Assembly: GCF_045278715.1 (NCBI RefSeq)
Contig: NZ_CP136420.1
Span: 1,240,001-1,304,000 of the forward strand
Origin: Neomoorella carbonis
GTDB taxonomy: Bacteria; Bacillota; DSM-521; Neomoorellales; Neomoorellaceae
DNA: 64,000 nt
Direction: 5' to 3'
Shown here: positions 44,282-52,889 of the stretch, piece after piece
How the letters are laid out: each line of letters begins with the position of its first letter
Numbering within the stretch: the stretch's first letter is position 1
Notes under the pieces: model-generated
What the model was told of the DNA's origin: nothing
Database searches by the model: none
What the model saw: only the letters and a program-made list of their open reading frames with translations
Position numbers and translations under genes: made by a program

Positions 44282-45264
44282 CTGTTCCCCCTCCTCTGGA
44301 GCAACATATCGACAAAAGCTTCCAGGCGGGTGGTTAAACCGGCATCACCCGTTTGTTCATCAATGCTTACTGACATAAAGGGCAGTTGCCCCCGGCTTAA
44401 CTTACGGATGTCCATTTCCATAATTTTATCCACCATAGCATCAGGGCCGCAACCGAAGGCGGTGACATGAATGATGCCGTCTATATTTCCCTGCTGGAGG
44501 TAATGATAGGTGGCTCCAAGAACCAGGTTGGAATAATGCCAGAAAAGGCGCTTGGGAAGACGGCTGCTCAACCGGTAGAGCCGGGCGGGGTGAACCATTT
44601 CCATGGTCCAGATATTTACCTTTAACTTTTTTAACTTACCAATAATATCCAGACTGATATATTGATCATAAACCTGGTAGGGATAGCCCAGGACGGCCAG
44701 GTTCAATCTTCCCGGTTCCCTGGTTGGAGCTTCAGCCGTCTCGCCCCGTAGTTTGGCCATGGCTTGCAGAGGCAGGTAACCGGCCAGAAGCAATTTCTGG
44801 TAGGCATACTGGTGGTGCCTTCCTTCCAGGTAAGCAGACCATGCCTGCCGCAGGCTAAAACCCAGCAGTTCGGCCAGGCCCCGGCAGGTTGACCATAAAC
44901 TCCATAAGCCCCGGCCCGCATCGACCTGGAGATCGATGATGGGGGGCAGGTGGGGCAGGCCAGCACGCACCATATCCGGTAAACCTAAAAATTTGGGGCA
45001 AAAAGTGGTGCGCTTACTTATCCTTACCATGCGCGGAATAAAAATGGCATCTACCTTATCTTTAAGGGTCAGGACGTGACCGTGATAGAGTTTAATAGGA
45101 ATACAGGCATCGGCTACTGCCTCGCGGGAGCCGTCATCCAGGATAGCCTTGGTAGTCGGGGGCGACGTAACAATTTCGATTCCCAAGCGGTTAAAAAAAG
45201 CTAACCAGAAGGGAAAATGGCTGTAATAAATCAAGGCTGTCGGAAAGCCGATATGTAACGCCAA
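44278..45264 (-). CDS. CoA-dehydratase-related protein (DUF2229 type), copy 2
   Basis: 328 residues. Begins LHIGFPTALIYYSHFPFWLAFF; Cys motifs EAVADACIPIKLYHG, TTFCPKFLG and HVTAFGCGPDAMV; ends MSVSIDEQTGDAGLTTRLEAF. It is clearly homologous to copy 1 over the C-terminal half, so the two may form a heterodimer. TTG start with AGGAGG 10 bases upstream. First gene of a five-gene operon (copy 2, copy 1, activase, lipocalin-like, fur). Confidence 0.85.
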   Translation of the reverse strand: MALHIGFPTALIYYSHFPFWLAFFNRLGIEIVTSPPTTKAILDDGSREAVADACIPIKLYHGHVLTLKDKVDAIFIPRMVRISKRTTFCPKFLGLPDMVRAGLPHLPPIIDLQVDAGRGLWSLWSTCRGLAELLGFSLRQAWSAYLEGRHHQYAYQKLLLAGYLPLQAMAKLRGETAEAPTREPGRLNLAVLGYPYQVYDQYISLDIIGKLKKLKVNIWTMEMVHPARLYRLSSRLPKRLFWHYSNLVLGATYHYLQQGNIDGIIHVTAFGCGPDAMVDKIMEMDIRKLSRGQLPFMSVSIDEQTGDAGLTTRLEAFVDMLLQRRGNR

Positions 45265-45375
45265 AGAATTCTTCCTCCTGTTGAACTATCCTACCTAGAT
45301 TTCGACGTTCATTAAAAAATACCTTCTTGGATTATAAAGATGCAGGTATTTTCTCCAGGAGGCCAGCATAGGTTT

Positions 45376-45762
45376 TTGGTGAGACAAGAATGGGGATCGG
45401 GGGTGGAAATCTTGCTGGGGGCTGTTTTGATAGGGTTACTTTATGCCATGTTATCAGGCCTGGGTATGGCCATTCTGATAGGGTTAGGGCTGTATTTCAC
45501 TCCCCTTTCCGAGGGCCTGTTACCGTTGCTGGCCAGTATTACCGTGGCCCTGGCCGTCTTTTTTGGGGGGCTGCAGGCAGCAAGGAACGCCGCGGCCAGG
45601 GGGCTTGTCCAGGGTTTGGGGGTTGGCTTGCTCTTTTTTATAGTCACCCTGGCCATGGGCTGGACCGGAGGGTCTTTGGCCCTGGGCGCTACCGGCCAGA
45701 AGCTGGGGCTTTGTCTCCTGGCCGGAGCCATGGGCGGGGTAGCCGGCATGGCCGGCCGTTAA
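45376..45762 (+). CDS. TIGR04086-type four-helix membrane protein
   Basis: About 128 residues with four hydrophobic segments (VEILLGAVLIGLLYAML, LLPLLASITVALAVFFGGL, GLGVGLLFFIVTLAMG, LGLCLLAGAMGGVAGMAG). The pattern is that of the TIGR04086/YrzE group of small spore-former membrane proteins, function unknown. The start is uncertain: ATG 45340, TTG 45376 or GTG 45379. AGGAGG at 45357-45362 favours one of the later two. Confidence 0.65.
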   Translation: MVRQEWGSGVEILLGAVLIGLLYAMLSGLGMAILIGLGLYFTPLSEGLLPLLASITVALAVFFGGLQAARNAAARGLVQGLGVGLLFFIVTLAMGWTGGSLALGATGQKLGLCLLAGAMGGVAGMAGR

Positions 45763-45763
45763 A

Positions 45764-45910
45764 TCAATGCCAGAAGGCTACCAGTAACCAGTAGAGGAGG
45801 CCTCCTGCCAGAAATGCAAGGCCAAAGATCAGGCGGAAACGCGGACCTCCTCGTGGGGTAAAACTGCCAGGCCATAGGGCCTGTTTTTCTTTGGGTAGCA
45901 TGAAGTCCAT
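45764..45910 (-). CDS. Small single-pass membrane protein (48 aa)
   Basis: MDFMLPKEKQALWPGSFTPR then a C-terminal helix (LIFGLAFLAGGLLYWLLVAFW). ATG at 45910 follows AGGGAT and starts 2 bp after the stop of the upstream gene, so it is translated as part of that operon. Unknown family. Confidence 0.6.
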   Translation of the reverse strand: MDFMLPKEKQALWPGSFTPRGGPRFRLIFGLAFLAGGLLYWLLVAFWH

Positions 45911-45912
45911 TT

Positions 45913-46383
45913 TTATCCCTGCTCCCTGATATCCTGTATTTTCCATGTACCTTGCTCGTTTAGGATGATAATTGTCTGGGGAACGGAAAGGGTACCCTGC
46001 CGGGATGATACCCACTCAGCACTTCCCCGGACCCGGGCAGTTCCGGTTTTAAGATCAACCTCCTGTTCTTTAATCAGGAAAAAAACGAACCGCAGGGACG
46101 GATCTTGCTGCCGGCGTTGCTGCCACCTCTGAAGGAGGGAGGTGCTTTTCAGAGCGGCGCCAAACTCCCGGGTGACCAGGGTGGAAAGCAGATCCTCCCT
46201 TCCCGTGGCCAGGGCCTGGTAAAAGCTATAAATAACAGCAAAGGGTGCCTGCTGCTGGCTGGTCGCAGCCAGTGCCGGCAGAGCAGGCTCGGAAGTTTTG
46301 TTTTTTTCGCTAAAGGAAAACCACCCCAGGGTCAGTCCTATTCCCAGAATTAAACCCAAAACGAAATATTTAAAGCCCCGCAT
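45913..46383 (-). CDS. Membrane-anchored NTF2-like protein
   Basis: About 156 residues. One N-terminal membrane anchor (YFVLGLILGIGLTLGWFSF), a linker, then a domain with PFAVIYSFYQALATGREDLLST and NEQGTWKIQDI, typical of NTF2-like/DUF4878 folds exposed outside the membrane. Function unknown. ATG at 46383 is favoured, with GGAGGTGG about 10 bases upstream. It follows the SpoVM-like gene. Confidence 0.6.
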   Translation of the reverse strand: MRGFKYFVLGLILGIGLTLGWFSFSEKNKTSEPALPALAATSQQQAPFAVIYSFYQALATGREDLLSTLVTREFGAALKSTSLLQRWQQRRQQDPSLRFVFFLIKEQEVDLKTGTARVRGSAEWVSSRQGTLSVPQTIIILNEQGTWKIQDIREQG

Positions 46384-46459
46384 TCTCAATCCCACCTCCA
46401 TGGTTAATTGTAATGGTGGGATCGGCCTTTTATGCTAAAAAAGAAGAGAGGTTGCCCCC

Positions 46460-46531
46460 TCATTCCTGGTGTAAAAGTTTCTTTAGCAGGCGTTTCAAAA
46501 AGGACGGTAAGGGAATAAAGTAAACCCGCAT
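46460..46531 (-). CDS. spoVM: SpoVM-like micro-protein (23 aa)
   Basis: Frame ATG (46529-46531) to TGA (46460-46462) with GAGGTG 6 bases upstream. The product starts MRVYFIPLPSFL and continues as a basic amphipathic helix (KRLLKKLLHQE). Bacillus SpoVM, 26 residues, starts MKFYTIKLPKFL; Met1, a basic residue 2, Tyr4, Ile6, Leu8, Pro9, Phe11 and Leu12 coincide. SpoVM binds the convex forespore membrane and anchors SpoIVA to start the coat. The genome's spoVK and spoVB fit this. The gene lies alone between dinG and a membrane-protein gene. Such short genes are often missed. Confidence 0.68.
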   Translation of the reverse strand: MRVYFIPLPSFLKRLLKKLLHQE

Positions 46532-46599
46532 GCTCTTCACCTCACTCCGGTCTGGCCTCATTAATTATAGTATTAAGGCCACGGCGCAAAAGTGCATGT

Positions 46600-49380
46600 T
46601 TACCGGGCAGCAGGCGGGTTAAACCAGGTCATTAGCTTTTCAGGGAGTTCATCCGGTGTCACTTCAGCTGTGGTAACCGGCGGCAGGGATTGGAGGAAAT
46701 GGCGACCGTAGCGCTGGGAGAGGAGGCGCTGGTCGAGGACTACCAGGGCGCCGCGATCGGCAGAACTCCGGATCAGGCGACCGAAGCCCTGGCGGAAACG
46801 GATAACAGCCTGGGGCAAGCTTAAAGTTGAAAAGGGGTTTCCTCCTTTAGCAGCCAGATGTTCCATGCGAGCCGCCAGGGCAGGCATTCCGGGAGAAGGG
46901 AAAGGCAGGCGGGGAATAATAACGCAGCGCAGGAGATCCCCCGGAAGATCAATACCTTCCCAGTAACTGTTGGCCCCCAGGAGGACAGCCCGGGGTGTTT
47001 GCCGGAATTCCTCCAGGAGCTGGGAGCGACCCCCATCAATGCCCTGGGCCAGGACCCTAAAATGGCTGTCAGCCAGCATAGGGCTCAAGATGTTGTACAT
47101 ATCGCGCAAGAAACGGTGGGAAGTACAGAGGATCAGGGTGCGGCCACCGACGGCCGGCAGAATCTGCGCTATCACCGGCGCAATAGCTGCGGCGTAAGCA
47201 CTGTCGTTAAGCTGGCCGGGATTTGGGAGTCCCCTGACGCTACACACCAGGGCCTGGGAACGGTAGTCAAAGGGCGAAGCCACCTGGCAGGTAGTGATCT
47301 GCCCGGAAGGCAATGCCGTTAATCCTACCTGCTGCAGGTAAAAATCAAAGGTATTATCAACAGTTATAGTAGCCGAGGTTAAAATTACAGCTTCTTTTCG
47401 GGCGAAGAGCAGTTCTGCCAGCAGGGGCCCAACTTCCAGGGGGGCCGAACGTAAGGTATACTGGTTGGCATTATTTTTTTCCAGCCAGCTAACGCATGTT
47501 TCCGGGTCGGCTTCGAGGATTTGCCCCAGATCCTGGCTGTACTGGGCAAAGATGTTGCTAAGGTTGGCAGCATCAGCCGCCATTTCTTCAGCACCGGCAG
47601 CGTAAAGCAATTCCGCCAGGCGACCCAGGCGACCGGCCAGGCCGTTCAGGGTTTCCTCCAGGCGGCCAAAGATGGTTAGCAGGCTGTCCCAGGCCGGCGT
47701 TTCCTTCAAGCGGGCCGCGAAGCGTAAAGTGGAGTTGCTATTTTCCCACAGGGCCGCCGCACTTAATTGCGCCAGGCCGTCCCAGAATGTCTGCCATTCA
47801 CGTTGAACCCTGACAACAGTTCCTTCCAAATCTTCAAGCAGGGGTAACAGTTCGGCGTTTCCTTGCCCGGTTAAACGGCGAGCAAGGTTCCAGGCCCGCC
47901 CTAAAAAGCTAAAGTTACTACCTCTCCCTCCCAGGTGGTGGAGAAAAAAGTCACAACTGGCCTGCCGGACCGAAATGCCCAGGTGTTCGGTGGCCGCTTC
48001 TTCCAGGTGATGGGCTTCATCAATGATAAGATAGGGATAATCGGGCAGTACCTGGTTGTTAAAGCGGACATCGCTTAAAAGCAGGGAATGATTTAAAATC
48101 AAGATATTAGCAGCTTCCGCCTCCCGCCGGGCAGCATTGACAAAACAGCTGTCATTAAAGGGACAGCTGTTACCGGCACAGGTGTCCTTATCGGCGGCCA
48201 GGGCAAGCTTCAAAACTTCCTCTTCCGGTTTCAGCTTCATTTCGCTCCAGTCTCCGGAAGTAGTCAGCTTGAGCCAGCGCAGTACCCTGAGAATAAAATG
48301 GCGTTCTTCTTCCCCTGGAGGGGGGTTATGCTGGTAATCCCTGAGTTTACGCCGGCAGAGGTAGTTATTGCGCCCCTTGACCAGGGCGGCCTTGAAGGGG
48401 AAAGGAAGGATTTCCTTTAAGAGGGGCAAGTCTTTATGCCAGAGTTGTTCCTGGAGGTTTATAGTATGGGTGGCAATGGCTACTCTCCTGCCCTGGCGGC
48501 AGGCCCAGTAGATGGCCGGCAGGAGATAGGCCAGGGATTTGCCCGTACCTGTTCCGGCTTCAACAATGAGGTACTGATTCCTGCTCATAGCCGTAGCTAC
48601 GGCCCGGAGCATATCGGCCTGCTGGGGGCGGTATTCATAACCGGGGAGTTTACTGGCCAGCAGGCCTCCTGGAGCCAGGAGGGCGGCTATCTCGTCCGGG
48701 CTGAAGTCGGGAATTACCGGCGGTGATGCCTGAAGTTCCTCCAGGGCAAAGAGCCCGGTAGCGGCCACTTCTGCCGGGGCCGCCGGAATGGATTCGGCGG
48801 CCAGGGCTGCCTGGAACCAGGGCTGCAGGCCGGCCGGAGCCAGCTTGAGCAGGCTGGTTAATAGATGCTTATCCAGGGCCAGGGTAGCCCGCCAGAGGGT
48901 ATGTAGCAGCTGGACGGTGGCCAGTACGTCTCCCAGGGCGCGGTGGTGTGCGGTTACTTCGAGGGAAAATTTTTGGCTTAAAAACTCCAGCCGGTAGGAG
49001 GGCAGGCAGGGATAGAGTATACGGCTCAAGGTTAAGGTATCCAGCAAGGGGCGGTGCCAGGCAGTAGTACCCAGGGCCCGGTTTAAAAAAGCCAGGTCGA
49101 AATTGCCATTATGACCGGCGGGAATAGCCTCACTCATAAAATCCAGCAAATCGGGGAGGATTTCTGCCAAACGGGGGGCTTCGCGGACCATGGCGTCATT
49201 AATACCGGTGAGCTTCTGGATATAGGGCGGAATCGGCCGGCCGGGATTGACCAGGGTGTGCAACTGGCCGGTTATCTGGCCTTTCTCCAGGCGGACGGCG
49301 GCAATCTCAATGATCTGGTCCTGGTTTGGGTCCAGGCCGGTTGTCTCTACATCCAGGACGACATAAGTATGGGGTAGCAC
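46600..49380 (-). CDS. dinG: DinG-family helicase with N-terminal DnaQ-like exonuclease
   Basis: 926 residues. Exonuclease motifs VLDVETTGLD (residues 8-17), HNGNFDLAFLN and HRALGDVLAT; superfamily 2 helicase motifs EAGTGTGKSLAYLLP, IDEAHHLEEAA (DEAH) and C-terminal GFGRLIRS. Cysteines in DTCAGNSCPFNDSCF suggest the XPD/DinG [4Fe-4S] cluster. This exonuclease-helicase fusion is the Gram-positive DinG form. GTG start. It follows the biotin-carrier gene by 26 bp. Confidence 0.93.
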   Translation of the reverse strand: MLPHTYVVLDVETTGLDPNQDQIIEIAAVRLEKGQITGQLHTLVNPGRPIPPYIQKLTGINDAMVREAPRLAEILPDLLDFMSEAIPAGHNGNFDLAFLNRALGTTAWHRPLLDTLTLSRILYPCLPSYRLEFLSQKFSLEVTAHHRALGDVLATVQLLHTLWRATLALDKHLLTSLLKLAPAGLQPWFQAALAAESIPAAPAEVAATGLFALEELQASPPVIPDFSPDEIAALLAPGGLLASKLPGYEYRPQQADMLRAVATAMSRNQYLIVEAGTGTGKSLAYLLPAIYWACRQGRRVAIATHTINLQEQLWHKDLPLLKEILPFPFKAALVKGRNNYLCRRKLRDYQHNPPPGEEERHFILRVLRWLKLTTSGDWSEMKLKPEEEVLKLALAADKDTCAGNSCPFNDSCFVNAARREAEAANILILNHSLLLSDVRFNNQVLPDYPYLIIDEAHHLEEAATEHLGISVRQASCDFFLHHLGGRGSNFSFLGRAWNLARRLTGQGNAELLPLLEDLEGTVVRVQREWQTFWDGLAQLSAAALWENSNSTLRFAARLKETPAWDSLLTIFGRLEETLNGLAGRLGRLAELLYAAGAEEMAADAANLSNIFAQYSQDLGQILEADPETCVSWLEKNNANQYTLRSAPLEVGPLLAELLFARKEAVILTSATITVDNTFDFYLQQVGLTALPSGQITTCQVASPFDYRSQALVCSVRGLPNPGQLNDSAYAAAIAPVIAQILPAVGGRTLILCTSHRFLRDMYNILSPMLADSHFRVLAQGIDGGRSQLLEEFRQTPRAVLLGANSYWEGIDLPGDLLRCVIIPRLPFPSPGMPALAARMEHLAAKGGNPFSTLSLPQAVIRFRQGFGRLIRSSADRGALVVLDQRLLSQRYGRHFLQSLPPVTTAEVTPDELPEKLMTWFNPPAAR

Positions 49381-49405
49381 TTACCGGCACCCTTCCCTTT
49401 ATAGA

Positions 49406-49789
49406 TTAATTGCCCAGTCTAACCAGGGGCTGGCCGCTGGCAACGTTACTGCCGGCCTGGACCAGGACCTCCTGGACAACTCCCCCGGCTGGAGCCTGGA
49501 TTTCATTTTCCATTTTCATGGCTTCGATAATGAGCAGAACCTGGCCGGCAGTTACTCTCTGCCCCGGTTTAACCCTTACTTCTACTACCGTACCCGGTAA
49601 AGGCGATGTAACAGTGCGGTTATCCTGGGGTAAGGGGGGGCGCGGTGATAGGACGGCCTGGTGGACAGGAGGAGTTTTCTTCGCGGGAGCTTTCATTGGC
49701 GGGCGTAAATGATCAAATGCCCCACCTACCTCCTCCACTTCGACGCTAAAAGTTTCTCCATTAACAGTAACCTGAAAATGGCGCTTCAA
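49406..49789 (-). CDS. Biotin carboxyl carrier protein of an acyl-CoA carboxylase/decarboxylase
   Basis: 127 residues. A short N-terminal domain, a Pro/Ala-rich hinge (about 30-55) and a C-terminal biotinyl domain with the biotinylated Lys in IIEAMKMENEI. It moves CO2 to or from the carboxyltransferase encoded upstream. TTG start overlapping the preceding gene's stop by 4 bp. Confidence 0.92.
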   Translation of the reverse strand: MKRHFQVTVNGETFSVEVEEVGGAFDHLRPPMKAPAKKTPPVHQAVLSPRPPLPQDNRTVTSPLPGTVVEVRVKPGQRVTAGQVLLIIEAMKMENEIQAPAGGVVQEVLVQAGSNVASGQPLVRLGN

Positions 49790-50007
49790 CCGGCCATCCG
49801 CCTCCTTTCTAACGCCAGCGAACTATGCATTAACTCCTGCCGTCCGGCCAGGACCCAGCGTTTGGTGTTCCTGTTCCAAGGCCGGATGGCCGTGATTTGC
49901 CAGCCGGTTTCCGCCGGCATATATACAGCTATGGCAGCGGTAATGGCGGCGACGATTTCCGGGGCAACTGTTTTATCTAAAACAATTTGCTGGTAAGAAA
50001 CGACCAC
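49786..50007 (-). CDS. OadG/epsilon-like small subunit
   Basis: 73 residues. The core VAPEIVAAITAAIAVYMP and the C-terminal WVLAGRQELM resemble the soluble tail of OadG-type and methylmalonyl-CoA decarboxylase small subunits, but the N-terminal membrane helix of OadG is absent. GTG start after AGGTGAT. Sandwiched between the carboxyltransferase and biotin-carrier genes. Presumably an assembly subunit. Confidence 0.65.
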   Translation of the reverse strand: MVVSYQQIVLDKTVAPEIVAAITAAIAVYMPAETGWQITAIRPWNRNTKRWVLAGRQELMHSSLALERRRMAG

Positions 50008-50039
50008 AAAATATCACCTGCCCTGAAGGTTAAATACAG

Positions 50040-51596
50040 TTAAACGGGGAAATTGCCGTGTTTCTTAGCCGGGCGGCTTTCCCTTTTGTTAAGCAAAGTT
50101 AACAGGACCTGGACTAGATGCCGGCGAGTGAGGGCCGGGTCAATGACGGCATCCACCAGGCCCAGGCCCGCGGCTACATACGGGTTGGCGAATTTCTGCC
50201 GGTATTCGGCTATTTTTTGCCGGCGTACCTCGGGCGGATCGGCGGCCTGGCTGATTTCTTGACGGAAGATTATATTGGCAGCCCCTTCGGGACCCATGAC
50301 GGCAATTTCCCCCGTCGGCCAGGCTACCACATGATCCGCTCCCAGGGAGCGGGAGCACATGGCCAGGTAGGCTCCACCGTACGCCTTGCGCAAGACCAGG
50401 GTTATTTTCGGAACGACGGCTTCGGCAAAGGCATACAGCAGTTTGGCCCCATGGCGGATAATGCCGCCCTGCTCCTGTTCGACCCCGGGTAAATAACCTG
50501 GGGTATCGACCAGGGTAAGCAGGGGAATGTTGAAAGCGTCACAGAAACGGACGAAACGAGCGGCTTTATCGGCAGCGTTGATATCCAGACAGCCGGCCAG
50601 GTGCCGGGGTTGATTGGCAACTATACCTATAGTATACCCGCCCAGGCGGGCCAGGCCGATAACTATATTGGCGGCATATTGAGCCTGGATTTCCAGGAAC
50701 AGGCCGTCGTCTACCACCCCATGGATTATTTCTTTGACGTCATAGGGTTTATTGGGATCGACGGGGACCAGATTGCGCAAATTGGGACACTGCCGGTCAA
50801 CCGGGTCAGGGCTGGGTACATAAGGCGGATCTTCCAGGTTGTTACTCGGGAGGTAGCCGAGCAAGGTTCGGATTAAATGCAGGCAATCTTCTTCTGTAGG
50901 AGTATAGAAATGGGCTACCCCGCTTTTCGTGGCATGGGTAACAGCACCGCCCAGTTCTTCCGGTGTTACCTCTTCGCCGGTAACGGCTTTGATTACCTGG
51001 GGCCCGGTAATAAACATCTGGGCCGTATGATTGACCATGAAAATAAAGTCCATCAACCCTGGCGAATAGACGGCACCGCCGGCACAGGGTCCCATAATGG
51101 CGGCAATCTGAGGGATAACGCCGGAAGCATGGGTATTGCGGCGAAAGATTTCCCCATAGCCATTGAGGGCCGCCACCCCTTCCTGGATGCGGGCGCCGCC
51201 GGAGTCATTTAAACCAATAATTGGTACCCCTGTCTTCAGGGCCAGGTCCAGGACTTTACAGATTTTGGCGGCGTGCATTTCGCCTAACGAACCACCCATG
51301 ACGGTAAAGTCCTGCGCATAAACATAAACCTGGCGGCCGTTAATGGTACCTGCTCCCGTAACTACCCCTTCCCCGGGTGTTTCTATATCTTGCATGCCAA
51401 AATCTGTGGCCCGGTGGCGGACAAACTGGTCCAGTTCCAGGAAACTGCCCGGGTCCAGCAATAATTCGATTCTTTCGCGGGCCGTTAGCTTGCCGGCAGC
51501 ATGCTGCCTGGCGATGCGTTCCTCACCGCCGCCGGCTAAAACTGCGGCTCGCCTGGCTTCAAGGTCGGCCAGCCTGGCCTTCATATCTTCACTCAA
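50040..51596 (-). CDS. Acyl-CoA carboxyltransferase (methylmalonyl/propionyl-CoA type)
   Basis: 518 residues, two crotonase-like halves. GGGEERIARQHAAGKLTARERI, DFTVMGGSLGEMHAAK, GLNDSGGARIQEGV and DTPGYLPGVEQEQGGIIRHG are hallmarks of MmdA/PccB carboxyltransferases. It works with the biotin carrier next to it. Neither a biotin carboxylase nor the membrane decarboxylase beta subunit is in the operon, so the direction (carboxylation or Na+-pumping decarboxylation) is open. TTG start. Confidence 0.92.
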   Translation of the reverse strand: MSEDMKARLADLEARRAAVLAGGGEERIARQHAAGKLTARERIELLLDPGSFLELDQFVRHRATDFGMQDIETPGEGVVTGAGTINGRQVYVYAQDFTVMGGSLGEMHAAKICKVLDLALKTGVPIIGLNDSGGARIQEGVAALNGYGEIFRRNTHASGVIPQIAAIMGPCAGGAVYSPGLMDFIFMVNHTAQMFITGPQVIKAVTGEEVTPEELGGAVTHATKSGVAHFYTPTEEDCLHLIRTLLGYLPSNNLEDPPYVPSPDPVDRQCPNLRNLVPVDPNKPYDVKEIIHGVVDDGLFLEIQAQYAANIVIGLARLGGYTIGIVANQPRHLAGCLDINAADKAARFVRFCDAFNIPLLTLVDTPGYLPGVEQEQGGIIRHGAKLLYAFAEAVVPKITLVLRKAYGGAYLAMCSRSLGADHVVAWPTGEIAVMGPEGAANIIFRQEISQAADPPEVRRQKIAEYRQKFANPYVAAGLGLVDAVIDPALTRRHLVQVLLTLLNKRESRPAKKHGNFPV

Positions 51597-51758
51597 TTAA
51601 ACTATCCCCCTTATTATTCCCTACCTCCTTATATTACCAGGTAATAAGGCCAGCTTGCAAGTCCTGTTAACAAAACTTTCAATCCATCTACCTGACTATA
51701 GCTTGCCCTGGCGCTGCCACAAACTACCCTGAGTAGCAGGGCCACAACTTTTAAGCCA

Positions 51759-52763
51759 TTAACGGAAATGGTTATAACCACCGGGATTTAAAGGCAATCT
51801 CTTTCCATCAATGATAATGGTAATACCTTCGGCGGCCGGAACCACCTTGCCGATGGGGGTCACGGGGGTCGGGCAGACTTCGGCTATGGCTTTCTGGACA
51901 GCAGCTACCTTGTCCGGCCGGCAGGTGAGGAGGAGCTCGAAATCTTCGCCTCCGTAGAGGGCATAATCCAGAGGATCTTTTTGGTAAATAGCAGCCAGCT
52001 GCCTGGTGGCCGGGGCGATGGGCACGGCAGCGGCTTCCAGGATAATGCCTACACCAGAGGCCCGGGCAAGGGTATATATTTCAGCTACCAGGCCATCGCT
52101 GATATCATCGGCCGCCGTTATCCCCCCTGCTGGCAGGGCGGCACGAATTTCAGCTACCCTGGGGGTGGGCCGGAAGTGGCGTTCCCGGGCGAAGGTTACG
52201 GCCTCCGGTGGGGCCGGGCGCGGTGAGAGCAGGGTATCCAAGCCGGCAGCCGACCCGCCGAGATCGCCCGTTACCAGCAGGACATCTCCCGGCCGGGCGC
52301 CGCTGCGGTAGAGGCAGGCTCCCTCTTCTACCCGCCCCAGGATGGCCAGATTTATAACCATTGCCCGGGGGGAAGATACGGTATCGCCGCCGATTATATT
52401 GACCCCAAAACGCCGGCCGCATTCCCGTAAGCCCGCGTAAAGCTCGTCCACAAACTCCACCGGCTGCTCCGGTCTTAACCCCAGGGAAACAAGGGCCTGT
52501 TCTGGTATACCACCCATGGCGGCAATATCGCTCACATTTACCGCCATGGTTTTGTAGCCTATTTCCCGGGCCGTAGCCGTGGCCAGGGTAAAGTGGATAT
52601 CTTCCACCAGCATGTCCGTAGAGGCCAGGGTTAGGTAACCTCTTTCCCCTTTTAAGACCGCAGCATCATCACCGATACCCATAATAACCTTATCCGGGAC
52701 AACTACAGCTCCGGCTTTCAGGCGTTCGATGAGGCCGAACTCCCCAATAGTTTTCAAATTCAT
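51759..52763 (-). CDS. thiL: Thiamine-monophosphate kinase
   Basis: 334 residues. GEFGLIERL, GIGDDAAVLKGERG and STDMLVEDIHF with later GGDTVSSPRAMVI and GGEDFELLLTC are the ThiL/PurM-like ATP-binding motifs. It makes thiamine diphosphate, the active cofactor. No other thiamine genes or TPP riboswitch are nearby. Confidence 0.95.
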   Translation of the reverse strand: MNLKTIGEFGLIERLKAGAVVVPDKVIMGIGDDAAVLKGERGYLTLASTDMLVEDIHFTLATATAREIGYKTMAVNVSDIAAMGGIPEQALVSLGLRPEQPVEFVDELYAGLRECGRRFGVNIIGGDTVSSPRAMVINLAILGRVEEGACLYRSGARPGDVLLVTGDLGGSAAGLDTLLSPRPAPPEAVTFARERHFRPTPRVAEIRAALPAGGITAADDISDGLVAEIYTLARASGVGIILEAAAVPIAPATRQLAAIYQKDPLDYALYGGEDFELLLTCRPDKVAAVQKAIAEVCPTPVTPIGKVVPAAEGITIIIDGKRLPLNPGGYNHFR

Positions 52764-52826
52764 GGCTTATTCCCGTCCCCTTTTTCTGGCTATCTATATA
52801 TTGCCACAGGGACAGGACGGGTGCAA

Positions 52827-52852
52827 GCCTTCCGTGCTGGGACACGGAAGGC
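52827..52852. other. Stable hairpin between the Cys-rich TPR gene and thiL
   Basis: GCCTTCCGTG/CACGGAAGGC, a perfect 10-bp stem with a 6-base loop and no T-run on either side. It may be a processing or partial-termination structure. Confidence 0.5.
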
Positions 52853-52889
52853 CGCCGGTTTGAATATGCTTCCTTAAACTGGTAAAAAC

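Noticed and set aside
51666..51673. GTTAACAA near the carboxyltransferase start as a BirA half-site.
   Set aside because: No partner half at 14-17 bp on either side.
51759..52889. TPP riboswitch before thiL.
   Set aside because: The upstream gap holds only a plain 10-bp hairpin, without the THI-box core.
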